A DNA stretch of 64,000 bases from Conchocele bisecta (GCA_029237695.1 CM055265.1:80036447-80100446), one strand, 5' to 3'; shown: positions 21,996 to 32,999, numbered from the stretch's first letter. Notes: a model not told the origin generated them from the sequence alone. A program made the numbers and translations.

Positions 21996-23081
21996 TAGCT
22001 CATGTGAGCTATTGTTACCGCAATGTGTCGTCCGTCGTCCGTCGTCTGTCGTCGTCCGTCGTCCGTGAACATTTTCAAACGTCTTCTCCTTGGTAACCAT
22101 TGGGTCTATAGTCACCAAACTTCATGGTCATGGTCCTTAGGTAGGGGGATTTCAAAATTGTTAAAATGATGTCATTACGTAATCCAAGATGGCCGCCATC
22201 TAAAAATAGCACAAATTCTCAAAAAATCTTCTTCTCAAGAACCGCCAACCGGATTTCGACAAAACTTGGTAGGAATGATCGATGTACATTGCTCTTTCAA
22301 AGTTGTTAAAATGGTGACCCCGGGGTCAAAAATGGGCGTGGCCCGTGGGGTCAAATTGGGGTCAAATTATATTTTTGACTGAATATGGTCATGTCATATA
22401 TCAAATTGAAGGTATCAATGAGGCGATCACTCTGGTGCATTTTTTGTCGAAATCGGATTGCTATGTCATCCAAGATGGCCGCCAAAATGTCAAAAGGTCG
22501 TTCTTTTATTAGAGATTTCAAAATTCTTCTTCACATGAACCGCTTGGCCCATGGTAGCCAAACTTAAAAGTTATGGTCCATGGGTGAACCCTTTTCAGAT
22601 TTGTTAAAATGGAGGTCATCACTAATCCAAGATGGCCGCCATCTAAAAATAGCATAAATTCTTAAAAAAATCTTCTCATGAACCGCTGGCCGGATTTCGA
22701 CTTTTTATTTTATTTTTGACCGAATATGCTCATGCCATATATCAAATTGAAGGTATCAATGAAGCGATTGCTCTGGTGCAATATTTGTCGGAATCGGATG
22801 ATTATGTCATCCATGATGGCCACCAAAAGGTCCATTTATTCAAGATTTTGAACGTCTTTCTCAGGAACCACATGGCCGATGCTGGCCAAACTTCATAGGA
22901 AGTTAAGATCCTTAGGTGAAGCATTTTCAGATTTGGTAAAATGACAGTCATCGCTTAATCCAAGATGACCTCCATCTAAAAATAGCACAATTTTTTTAAA
23001 ACACATGAACTCAATGTCACATTCTCCTCTGGTGTTCATGGAGTCAGGTGAGCGAATTAGGGCCATCATGGCCCTCTTGTT
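21996..23081 (+). mobile_element. Helitron-like element H8 (AGCTCATGTGAGCT family)
   Basis: It starts TTTTTAGCTCATGTGAGCT, then a CGTCCGTCGTC tract. Internal degenerate repeats carry AATCCAAGATGGCCGCCATC, GAACCGC-GGCCGGATTTCGAC and ATATCAAATTGAAGGTATCA. The 3' end is a perfect hairpin (AGGGCCATCATGGCCCT, 23,059-23,075), then CTTGTT. The termini resemble Helentron/HINE ends more than classic CTAG Helitrons. No coding capacity. H9 is a second copy. Confidence 0.65.
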
Positions 23082-24289
23082 AGGGTACCCCACACCAGAT
23101 CTGGTGATACAGTTTCAGTTATTTCAGTACTTTGATTAGTTTTGTTATTTCTCAATGAAAGTATATGTTGCGACCACTCGATGAAATGTTTCAAATGATG
23201 CTCGCGGCATGTACTTCGAAGCCCATTTAAAGAAAATATTTATGATTTACCCCAATCATAATGGCATATCCTCAGCATGAATTGGGTTAAAGTTATAATA
23301 CACTCGTGTAATAAACAAGTAAATTATGATACAGAGAACATGTTGGGCTATCATATCAGTACAACTTCAAAAGCTTATTAGTAGCTCTTACACTGCTGAA
23401 TTAAATTTTATCGGCTGCTGGTTGTGTTATATTTTCCATTTTTCTTACCAACGACATGATTTGACAGCACCAAGGGAAATGATTCTTAAGTGCTGAAAAT
23501 AAAGACAAACTATTAAACAACAGCAGACGACAATTTGTGTTCTCCGCGTTCTAAGGGGTAGGGTTATTTTCATGGAATCCGTGACTAAAATGTTGCTACC
23601 TTTTTTTGTCAACTTGAAGCATTTTAGAATTTTGTTTAGCTCCTATCATTTTGTAAAAATGGTGGGAAAATGTTTTAGAGCCCAAAATTCAAAATGGCCG
23701 CCACTCATAAATCTAATTAGGTTCAGAAATATGATAAAAAAAATATTTGTTTCCATTTCTGTTTCATCACTTTCTAAGCATATCTGAGACACTGCCTTTA
23801 AGGGTTATACATTCCTTATTTTCTAATTGTAATAGGTAATTATTTACCACACACATTTATTGATACAAAAATGGTGTTTGCTGTCATGTCCTGTCTTTAT
23901 GTGACAGCCCGTAGACAAATCGGGTGATAAAAAGCCTGTTACGATTAGCATTTAAACTGTTGTTGCCACAAGCCAGTGTTAGACATTTGTGACGTGAGTG
24001 ACAACCCTGTTAGCTGTGATTATATTTCCGTAGATAGGTATGAAAGAAGTTCTCATAGCACTTCATACACATTCAAATTTGTTCTCTGTGGTAATTTACA
24101 TGTTGCATTTACTTGTTTCGCAACCATGACTACATTTCTCTGGCTTTAGCCAAGGTATGTTACTGTGTTCAGTTCTCTTTCCAATAGTTACAAAATAATT
24201 TGAATGGGTCAAGCCCAATAAACATGAATGCATGAGTATTTATCAGGTAACAAGCTTTGTATTTTCCCAATACGTACTGACTGATAACA
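23082..24289. other. Mixed stretch with a decayed family S MITE
   Basis: 23,086-23,150 is an inner arm of the 21.4-25.7 kb inverted repeat. At 23,388-23,563 is a decayed family S MITE (ACACTGCTGAATTAAA, CGGCTGCTGG, AACAGCAGACGACAA) with part of its hairpin deleted. The remainder is unassigned AT-rich DNA with no supported gene. Confidence 0.5.
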
Positions 24290-24453
24290 TTATAGGAATG
24301 AATGGCCTTTTTTGTGGAATTTATCGGGGTATAAACTTGGAAAAGTCGCGGGAATACTTGACGAAGGCCGGAAGGCCTCGTCCAGTATTCCCGCGACTTT
24401 TCCAAGTTTATATCCCCGATAAATTCCACAAAAAGGCCATTGATTCCTTATAA
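24290..24453. mobile_element. Long perfect-hairpin MITE
   Basis: Arms of about 70 bases are almost fully complementary. Matching blocks are GTGGAATTTATCGGGGTATA, AAACTTGGAAAAGTCGCGGG and their inverses, with a short loop around GGCCGGAAGGCC. One or two mismatches suggest recent origin or strong pairing. Confidence 0.85.
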
Positions 24454-24829
24454 TTCCAGCATTTGAAATAAATTCATCAAGAAAATGTGTTTATTTTCCG
24501 TTTTCTTAAGAATTATTTTAACTGCGCCTGACGGTTACGGAAAGTAGTTCGGCATGGAGTTTACTGGGATATAAATTTTGGACGGAGACTTGCAACGGAC
24601 CAATCAAATGTTAGGGAATTGTGTAAATATTTTTGTGCTGGAATTATAATGTAATGAATATCCGGGTTACAACGAATTGAAAACTGACATTTCATTGGTC
24701 AAACGACGTTGCATGCCGTTACCGAATGACGTCAGTGTAATGACGCAACGTAAACAAGTGTGTTTTTTTTTCAACAAAATCTATTTTACATTTGACCATC
24801 GGCTAGCATAAAATGTTACCTGATAAATA

Positions 24830-24957
24830 GAATACTAGTCTAGTGACTGTTGATATCCAGTTTATCAGGCTCGGCTTGGAAACTGTAGGAATTCCTCGGC
24901 GTGTTTCCTAGCCTTGCCTGATAAACTTGATATCAAACAACACTAGACTGGTATTCT
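24830..24957. mobile_element. Hairpin MITE
   Basis: GAATACTAGTCTAGTG pairs with CACTAGACTGGTATTC. The inner GATATC and GTTTATCAGGC blocks also pair. Fragments of the same hairpin are seen near 2,060-2,150 and 31,622-31,680. Confidence 0.7.
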
Positions 24958-25049
24958 CTGTTTATCAAGTTAATTAGCTGCTGACTCATTGACAGAATAC
25001 GCCCCAACCAGTAATAAATTGTCCATACAGCCTTCTTTGACTCGGGTAC

Positions 25050-25313
25050 ATATATGTGACTGTGACTGAAAAAATGGGGCTTATGGGTTTTGTGACCAGT
25101 GTAGCTCCTGAGCAAATAACACACTCCTGTTTCCAGATAACAATCTATATCGCTTGTTAGAAGCATGACGGGTGTTTCATTGATCGAATTGCGAACAACG
25201 CAACGAACACGACCAGTGTAGATCCAGATCATTGTGTGCATCCGCACAGTCTGATCAGGATCTCCACTGATTGCAAGACCCATAAGCCCAATTATTCCAG
25301 TTACAGCCACATA
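25050..25313. mobile_element. MITE family U, copy 1
   Basis: TGTGACTGTGACTGAAAAAA and GGGGCTTATGGGTTTTGTGA at the left are inverted against ACCCATAAGCCCAATTATTC and CAGTTACAGCCACATA at the right. Inside lie CAGTGTAGATCCAGATCA and CAGTCTGATCAGGATCT. Confidence 0.65.
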
Positions 25314-25387
25314 ATTATATTGTATTTTCCCTGATGTTTCATTCGTTGAGCATTGTCACGTGCTGTTATCAAATAATGTCGGTGTAA

Positions 25388-25703
25388 TATATGGTGCAAA
25401 ATAAAATCAAAGTACTGAAAGAACTGAAACTGTATTTCCAGAAACAAAAAGTAGGAAAGTGTGCCTGCCCATTGGCAGCCTTTATAACAATCTTGATCTG
25501 GTGTGGGGTGCCGTAACAACACACCAGATCACTTGGCCCATACCGTATTAAGGGGCATAACTTCATCCAACTCTCAGATACACTTTACGAATGCCGGAGG
25601 GCCAAACCAGGTGCAAAATAGGGAATCGTTAAGGATGAATCCCATCGCAATGTTTACCCTTCATATTGCTCCCAACGAAAGCAATTTGAAGTTGGTAATA
25701 AAA
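25388..25703. repeat. Right arm of the interrupted inverted repeat
   Basis: AAAATCAAAGTACTGAAAGA and AACTGAAACTGTAT are the inverse of 23,110-23,150. AATGCCGGAGGGCCAAACCA and GGTGCAAAATAGGGAATCG are the inverse of 21,515-21,570. Together with the left blocks the order is X Y ... Y' X', which argues for one old element broken by later insertions. Confidence 0.6.
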
Positions 25704-26272
25704 TAATGGGTTACCATTTTAACAAATCAGAAAGAGCATCAGTGGTCAATTAATTCTGTAAAGTTTTGTTAAGATCGGCTTGTCAGTTCATGAGAAATGG
25801 TTAAGAATTTGACCAACTTGGATTGCGTACCGTCATCATTTTTATTAGCTCGACTATTCGAAGACTATTCAACTATTCGAAGAATAAGTAGAGCTTATGT
25901 TGTCACCCCGGCGTCGGCGTCGGCGTCATGGTCACGCCTTGGTTAAGGTTTTTAGTCAACCTTGTATATGGAATACTACTGGCCCTACACCCACCATACT
26001 TGGACAACTTCATCTCCTAGTGATGTACATCAATAACCCCTGATCTATATTTGACCTTGACCTACATTTCCTCTTGAATTACTTAGTTAATTCCCCTTGG
26101 TTAAGGTTTTTAGTCAACCTTGGTTAAGGTTTTTAGTCAAGCTTGTACATGGAATACTATTGTGCATACAGACACCATACTTGGACAACTTTTTCTCATA
26201 GGGATGTACATCAATAACCCCTGATCTATATTTGACCTTCACCTACATTTCCTCTTGAATTACTTAGTTAAT

Positions 26273-28179
26273 TGTATCCCCCGGACTCCGTCGGGGGATA
26301 CTATGGATTTGACAGCGCGCCACGTCCGCGTCCGCGTCCGCCGCAGACACTTCTTGTCCGGAGCATAACTCGAACACCCTTTGGAATATTTTCATGAAAC
26401 TTCACACATGCATAGACCACGACCCGAAGGTGTGTCGCGCGCAAGAATGACAACTCTTGCATAGCTAATTTTTGGGTTATCTCCCTTTTTTGTTTCTCGC
26501 ACTGATTTCGTGTCCGGAGCATAACTCCACCACCCTTTGGAATATTTTCATGAAACTTTACACATGCATAGACCACGACCCGAAGGTGTGTCGCGCACAA
26601 GAATGACAACTCTTGCATAGCTAATTTTTTAGTTATCTCCCTTTTTTGTTTTGTGCACTGATTGACCATAACTCGACCACCCTTTGGAATATTTTCATGA
26701 AACTTAACACATTCAATTAGACCACGAACCGAAGGTGTGTCGTGCACAAGAATGACAACTCTTGCATAGCTAATTTTTGAGTTATCTCCCTTTTTTGTTT
26801 TCGCTCACTGATTTCCTGTCCGGAGCATAACTCGACCACCCTTTGGAATATTTTCATGAAACTTCACACATGCATAGACCACGACCCGGAGGTGTGTCAC
26901 GCACAAGAATGACAACTCTTGCGTAGCTAATTTTTGAGTTATCTCCCTTTTTTGTTTTGCGCACTCTACAAACTGGACAATAATGCATGAAGACCTGTTT
27001 TCTCGTCTGCTCTGTACACCTTTTCTCGTGTGCTCTGTACACCTTACCTGTAGAGAGAACAAAAGAAACTGGGAGAACCATGTGCTAGCCACAGGTGGAA
27101 GACTCGGACCTATGACACCAACAAAATACCTATTAAAAAAAATCCCATTACCCCACCCACTTGGTCTCGTACAGTACTATACGTTAATTCAAGGTGAGCA
27201 TAAATAACGCTATTATAGAAAGAGCCCTCTTTTTTCCGGCTCGCACAAACACAATAAACATCGATTAAATGTATGAAATATGTCTCTGGCAATCGATAAA
27301 GGTATTAGGTGTGTGAATATACTCACTTCAAATCGCTGTTTCAAGTATTTATTGAGTTATTCGCGTTTTGATTACCCCATCCAAAGTGAAAGTTGCGTGT
27401 ACGAAAGAATCTCACACAGAATCGGAGGCCGTCCGGCTGGATTATCGGTCATATTTGGCCGATAGCTGATCGCCAGCTCAAACTAAAGTCGTGCACCATG
27501 ATCATATACATTAGAGACTCCAACCATACAAAGTTCGTCCAATTGTGATCGTTCGCCGATCTAAAAAACACTTTTTTCTAATTTTATTGACTTTCTTTCA
27601 TGATTCGCGTACTATCAGATTATGTCTTCCGGAAACCCTGAAAAGGGAAAGTCCTCGCGTCTATTTTTAGGTTTAACCAATCAGAGATGTTCTTACATAG
27701 ACGCTTCGGTGGTTGTATTATGGAAGATAGTGCATTGACCCAGTTCCAGATAATGAACGAAATGATAGAAAAAAGTGTTTTTTAGATCTGTGCAGATATA
27801 TGTAGATAAATATAGGACTATTAAAAAAAATTCTCGGCTCCAGTAGCGAGCATTATTTTTTTTATTTACATTCTATATTACATTTCCGTCAACTGTGTTG
27901 AAAATATTGTGGCATTATGTGCACCTGTGCAGATATATGTACATAAATATAGGACTATTAACAAATAATTCTGCACTCCAGTAGCTTCACACATGCATAG
28001 ACCCTAAAGGTGTGTCGCGCAAGATTGACAACTCTTGCATCACTAATTGTTTAGTTATCTCCCTTTGTCCGTCACCGATTTTGTCTCCGGAGCATAACTC
28101 GATCACCCTTTTTTCAAACTACTTGTGTATCTGGGGAGGGGGATACACATGCGCTTGTCTACAAGCGTCCATTTCTAGT
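26273..28179 (+). mobile_element. Helitron-like element H11 nested in H10
   Basis: The 5' hairpin is GTATCCCCCGGACTCCG with GGGGGATAC, then a CGTCCGCGTCCG tract. Four tandem monomers of about 150 bp follow (CCCTTTGGAATATTTTCATG, CATGCATAGACCACGACCC, GAATGACAACTCTTGCATAG). The 3' end has a hairpin (GCGCTTGTCTACAAGC), then TTTCTAGT (28,172-28,179), a classic Helitron-type terminus. A foldback fragment (27,090-27,790) and a duplicated TGTGCAGATATATGTA segment interrupt the array before its last monomer. Confidence 0.65.
27090..27790. mobile_element. Single arm of the hAT-like foldback element
   Basis: It runs from CACAGGTGGAAGACTCGG to GTTTTTTAGATC and is nearly identical to 47,921-48,620, but the opposite inverted arm is missing. 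Small open frames along it are identical between copies only because the DNA is; I do not call genes. Confidence 0.75.
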
Positions 28180-28932
28180 TCTCTTTGGTTAAGGTTTTTA
28201 GTCAACCTTGTAGATCAATCATACTTGGACAACTTCATCTCCTAGTGATGTACATCAACAACCCCTGACCTATATTTCACCTTGACCTACATTTCCTCTT
28301 GAATTAATTAGTTAATCCCCCTTGGTTAAGGTTTTTAGTCAACCTTGGTTAAGGTTTTTAGTCAAGCTTGTATATGGAATACTATTGTGCATACAGACAC
28401 CAGACTTGGATAACTTTTTCTCATAGGGATGTACATCAATAACCTCTGACCTATATTTTACCTTCACCTACATTTAACCTTGAATTACTTGGTTAATGTT
28501 TATAGTCAAGCTTGTATACGGAATACTCCTGGGCCTACATCAATCATACTTGGACAACTTCATCTCCTAGTGATGTACATCAATAATCCCTGACCTATAT
28601 TTCACCTTGACCTACTTTTATTCTTTGATTACTTACTTATTTCCCCTTGGTTAAGGTTTTTAGTCAAGCTTGTATATGGAATACTCCTGGGCCTACAGCA
28701 ACCATACTTGGAAAACTTCATCTCCTAGTGATGTACATCAATAAACCCCTGACCTATATCTGACATTCACCTACATTTAACCTTGAATTACTTACTTAAT
28801 TTCCCTTGGTTAAGTTTTTTAGTCAACCTTGGTTAAGGTTTTTATGCAGGCCGCAGCCACCTTGTTTGTCAAGCTATGTGTACATCGACAACCCTCGTAG
28901 TCGAGCTATGCTGTTCTCCTACAGCTCTTGTT

Positions 28933-29417
28933 AAATTTGAAAAGGCTTCAGCAAAGAATCATATCTGTAATATTTGACCAATATCCACCAAGTGGTTCAT
29001 GAGATATAGCAATTTGAAGTTGGTTACTGAAGAATGATCCTTTTACCTTTCAGCGGCCATCTTGGATGACCTATTTATGCGATTGCAATAAAAAATGGGG
29101 ACAGTGACTTTTTTGTTATTGATGAAAAAGTACTTACATTTAAATATTTTTTAGATTCAATGCGTTTATTAACCAAAAGTTTGTCGGCAGGAAAAAAACA
29201 GACAGTAAATTATTCTTAAAGGTACATGCCCACTCAGTAGGCACAAAATGTTCTTTATAGCAATTAAATAAGTGTATAATTGTGTCACTATTGCACCAGT
29301 TCTAAAAAATATGAGTGCCCGCTATACAAATATAATCATTTAGTAATATATATTTTACTGATAGTGATGCCCGGTGGTATCAGGCTATTTTCATATGCAA
29401 ATGAGTCATGATATTTT
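28933..29417. other. Stretch with a half MITE
   Basis: 29,085-29,212 repeats one end of the hairpin at 55,956-56,523 (GTGACTTTTTTGTTATTGAT, GAAAAAGTACTTACATTT, GTTTGTCGGCAG). The rest is unassigned. Confidence 0.6.
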
Positions 29418-30676
29418 TAGCTCACCTGAGCGAAGCTCATGTGAGCTATTGTTACCGCAATGTGTCCGTCGTCCGTCTTCGTCCGTCGTCGTCCGTGAAC
29501 ATTTTCAAACGTCTTCTCCTCAGTAACCATTGGGCCTATAGTTACCAAACTTCATAGTCATGGTCCTTAGGTAGGGGGATTACAAAATTGTTAAAATAAC
29601 GTCATCATGTAATCCAAGATGGCCGCCATCTAAAAATAGCACAAATTCTTAAAAAATCTTCTTCTCAAGAACCGCCAACCGGATTTCGACAAAACTTGGT
29701 AGAAATGATCGATGTACAATGCTCTTTCAAAGTTGTTAAAATGGTGACCCCGTGGTCAAAAATGGGCGTGGCCCGTGGGGTCAAATTGTTATTTTTGACC
29801 GAATATGGTCATGTCATATATCAAATCAAAGGTATCAACGAGTTGTCACTCTGGTGCATTTTTTGTTGAAATCGGATGGTTATGTCATCCAAGATGGCCG
29901 CCAAAAGGTCAAAAGTTTGTTCTTTTATTTGTGGTTTCAAAATTCTTCTTCACGCGAACCGCTTGGCCGATGGTGGCCAAACTTCACAGTTATGGTCCAT
30001 GGGTGAAGCCTTTTCAGATTTGTTAAAACGGAGGTCGTCGCTAATCCAAGATGGCCGCCGTCTAAAAATAGCACAAATTCTTAAAAAATCTTCTTCTCAT
30101 GAACCGCCAGCCGGATTTCGACGAAACTTGGTAGGAATGATCGATGTACAATGCTCTTTCAAAGTTGTTAAAATGGTGACCCCGGGGTCAAAAATGGGCG
30201 TGGCCCGTGGGGTCAAATTGGGGTCAATTTTTATTTTTGACCGAATATGGTCATCTCATATATCAAATCAAAGGTATCAACTCTGTCAAAAATGGGCGTT
30301 GCCCGTGGGGTAAAATTTTATTTTTTACCAAATATGCTCATGTCATATATCAAATTTAAGGTAACGATGAGCGATTGCTCTGGTGCAATATTTGTCGGAA
30401 TTGGATGATTATGTCATCCATGATGGCCTCCAAAAGGTCCATTTATTCAAGATTTTGAACATCTTTTTCTCAGGAACCACATGGCCGATGCTGGCCAAAC
30501 TTCATAGTACGTTAAGATCCTTGGGTGAAGCATTTTCAGATTTAGCAAAATGAGAGTCATCGCTTAATCCAAGATGACCGCCATCTAAAAATAGCACATA
30601 TGAACTCAATGTCACATTCTCCTCTGGTGTTCATGGAGTCAGGTGAGCGAATTAGGGCCATCATGGCCCTCTTGTT
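29418..30676 (+). mobile_element. Helitron-like element H9 (same family as H8)
   Basis: The fuller 5' end TTTAGCTCACCTGAGCGAAG forms a palindrome with CTCATGTGAGCT. It has the same CGTCCGTC tract, the same CCAAGATGGCCGCC repeats (at least three copies) and the same 3' hairpin (AGGGCCATCATGGCCCT) plus CTTGTT. Compared with H8 it has an extra partial internal repeat unit near 30,060-30,290. Confidence 0.65.
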
Positions 30677-31370
30677 TAATTATTTATACTAAATGCGTCA
30701 CCTGAAAAATAATATTTTCGACAAATTATAAAGTATGATCATTGCACATCAAAAAATAAATACAGAGAATAAATAGTATTGTCCTTTAACATTTTAAGGA
30801 AACACCGTTATCGCCCCTGATATCAATGTGCTTTTTGACGTTTGATATCAAATGTACAATAATGCCAATCAATACGTGGGGTAATGTGAATGAATGTTTA
30901 TTTTGCCAGAAAATGTCTCAGATGATGTCTCTTATATAAAGAACATTTTGTACCTACTGCGTGGGCATGTAACTTATTTCGAAGACCATTCATTATCTCC
31001 TTCTGCTTCGTAATTATCTGTTTCTAACGGTGTAATAATTACATTGGCCTTGGTACTTGACCATCCCTTTTGATCAATTGCACGCACCATGTATGCGTTC
31101 GCCACGCATTACAGTTACAGTTACAGAGGTACCGGATGGTACCGGATGGTACCGGATGGTACCGGTCCCGGTTGGTACCGGCTTATAGGGATCGCCCAGA
31201 AATGGCGACCGATAGCCATAGTTAATGTTTCTAAAAATAGATAAATAAAATGGTGATACGTAAAAATAGTAACATACATCGGACGCCGACATAACTGTAT
31301 CAAATGATACAGTAAAAAATCTTTGCAGCGAAAAACATTTAAGAATTTTAGTACATTTAAATAAATACAC
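30677..31370. other. Stretch with inverted relative of 21.3-21.4 kb and a GGTACCGGAT repeat
   Basis: 31,083-31,320 resembles in inverse the segment 21,300-21,430 (GTTCGCCACGCATTACAGTT; ACATCGGACGCCGACATAAC). At 31,134-31,181 it carries four to five copies of the 10-mer GGTACCGGAT. No gene is supported. Confidence 0.5.
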
Positions 31371-31621
31371 TTAACTCTTTGCATGCTAGCGTTGAAAATA
31401 TCCGCCAAACAAATTAGGAGTATAATTTTTATGTTTTATTTCTCTCTGTAAATATGTCTTGGAATTTCATTAGAATTGAGTCCTCAGGACTCAATTCTAA
31501 TGAAATTTCAAGACATATTCATGATATTTACAAGGAGAAATAAAATAAAATATGATGATTTTTTGTCCGCTAGTTTTGAACTATTTATAGCCCACAAGTT
31601 TCCCAGCATGCAAAGAGTTAA
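31371..31621. mobile_element. piggyBac-like MITE family T, complete copy 1
   Basis: TTAA (31,371-31,374) with CTCTTTGCATGCTAGCG, and AGCATGCAAAGAG with TTAA (31,618-31,621). The central perfect palindrome GAATTGAGTCCTCAGGACTC lies between TCATTAGAATTG blocks. Non-coding. Confidence 0.8.
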
Positions 31622-31687
31622 ATAGAATACCAGTATTTTGTCAGGCTTGTCTTGGATATGGTCGGAATTCCGACGCTCCTTGTATGT

Positions 31688-32026
31688 TAAAGGGGCATAC
31701 CAGGATTTTTTTATGATAAATAAAGATGTGTTTTTATCATGGCCCTGTGTAAAGTGGTTTAATTCAAGATATATGACGATAATAAGACTATAGGGTTGTT
31801 TCAATTTTCACCGATATAGGTACATAAATATCAGATTTCCTATCTTGTTGAATGCAACAAGATAGGAAATCCGATATTTATGTACCTATATGGGTGAAAA
31901 TAGAAACAACTCGGCGGTCCTAGTATCGTCATTATCTTCAATTAAACCACTTTAATTTACACAGGGCCATGATGAAAACACGTTTTTTATTTTTTATAGC
32001 ATTTTTTTAAAAATCCTGATATGCAC
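31688..32026. mobile_element. Hairpin MITE
   Basis: AAAGGGGCATACCAGGATTT pairs with AAATCCTGATATGCACC. The inner arms GTACATAAATATCAGATTTC and ATCTTGTTGAATGCAACAAGAT (22 bases, 31,842-31,863, described by position) form a strong central stem. The GGCCCTGTGTAAAGTGG block is also inverted. Confidence 0.75.
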
Positions 32027-32076
32027 CAGCCTGATATTGTGTATGCATTTTATGTACTGTAAAACATAAAAATACA

Positions 32077-32286
32077 TTAACCCTACTAAATTTTTTGTTG
32101 TCTGCTGTTTATTTCCTATGTTCCATTTTTATCATCAAAAACATGCTTTGACATCACTTTAGAATAATTTACAACATGGTTTGACAGCACTTTAGTTCTG
32201 TCAAACCATGTTTTATTGTCAGAGAAATAAGGCTAGATATAAAGCAACAGCAGACGACAATTGTTGTGTAGCGGTCTAAGGGTTAA
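32077..32286. mobile_element. piggyBac-like MITE family S, copy 7
   Basis: TTAA-CCCTACTAAATTTT and GCGGTCTAAGGG-TTAA (32,283-32,286). The central hairpin is shortened. The next SINE inserted at its right edge, and the SINE's target duplication overlaps this TTAA. Confidence 0.8.
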
Positions 32287-32298
32287 GTGCTTAGCTGT

Positions 32299-32531
32299 CC
32301 AGTTAACGCAATCGGTGACGAGCGCACTTCTCACCAATGCGACCCCTGGTTCGATATGTGAGATGGTATGGTGGTCGCCAGATCGAACAAGTGGGTTTCC
32401 TCTGGGGTACTCCGGTTTCCTTCCACTTTAATGATCGCCCTTACGCCTTCATCTGTGCCAACGAAAGCATTTGTATAAGTGCTCTCGCACTTGTTTGTAA
32501 TCGTTGTAAAATAAATAAAGTTTAAAACTAA
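32299..32531 (+). mobile_element. SINE with Meta-domain-like body and 14-bp target duplications
   Basis: The direct repeat AAGTGCTTAGCTGT flanks it at 32,285-32,298 and 32,532-32,545. A tRNA-like head has a B-box-like CTGGTTCGATATG. The body GTGGGTTTCCTCTGGGGTAC and TCCGGTTTCCTTCCAC resembles the conserved block of the Meta-domain SINEs found across many animals. The tail is TAAAATAAATAAAGTTTAAA. Length about 233 bp. Confidence 0.75.
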
Positions 32532-32886
32532 AAGTGCTTAGCTGTTCCGAAACTCTAATTGGCAGAATACACCAGATCTTAAAAACAATACTTTTACACT
32601 TTATTGAGAGAAATATTTTGCCTCCATCATACTAATTAAGAAAGTGTGTAATGACCTTCATTTGCATTCCATGGATAATTTTTAATCTCATTAAAACTTA
32701 CACTAATTAGGACAGGTATAAATAATTATGTTTATGGATGTGACTTACTAATTTCTGCTGTCAGTACGTAATATGGCATCTTTTTGTGAAATGAACATTG
32801 TCGCTTAATTTACCACCAGTCAAATTTCTGATAAAAGCTGCCAGCCTTTTGTAAACAATGTGTACAGCTATTTGTTAAACAGTGTA

Positions 32887-32970
<84 letters not shown>
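32887..32970. repeat. (GAT)28 microsatellite
   Basis: 84 uninterrupted bases of GAT. Frames through it give poly-Met, poly-Asp or poly-His only. Confidence 0.97.
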
Positions 32971-32971
<1 letters not shown>

Positions 32972-32999
32972 AAACTTGACAATTATTTCAAACGTCAAA

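Larger units (their letters stand above)
25855..28932 (+). mobile_element. Helitron-like element H10, hosting H11
   Basis: The 5' end ATTAGCTCGACTATTCGAAG is followed by GGCGTCGGCGTCGGCGTC in place of a CCGT tract. Monomers of about 155-175 bp carry TTGGTTAAGGTTTTTAGTC, CATACTTGGACAACTTCATC and TTGACCTTGACCTACATTTC. The end GTAGTCGAGCTATGCTG...CAGCTCTTGTT is at 28,922-28,932. H11 splits the third monomer. Non-coding. Confidence 0.6.
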
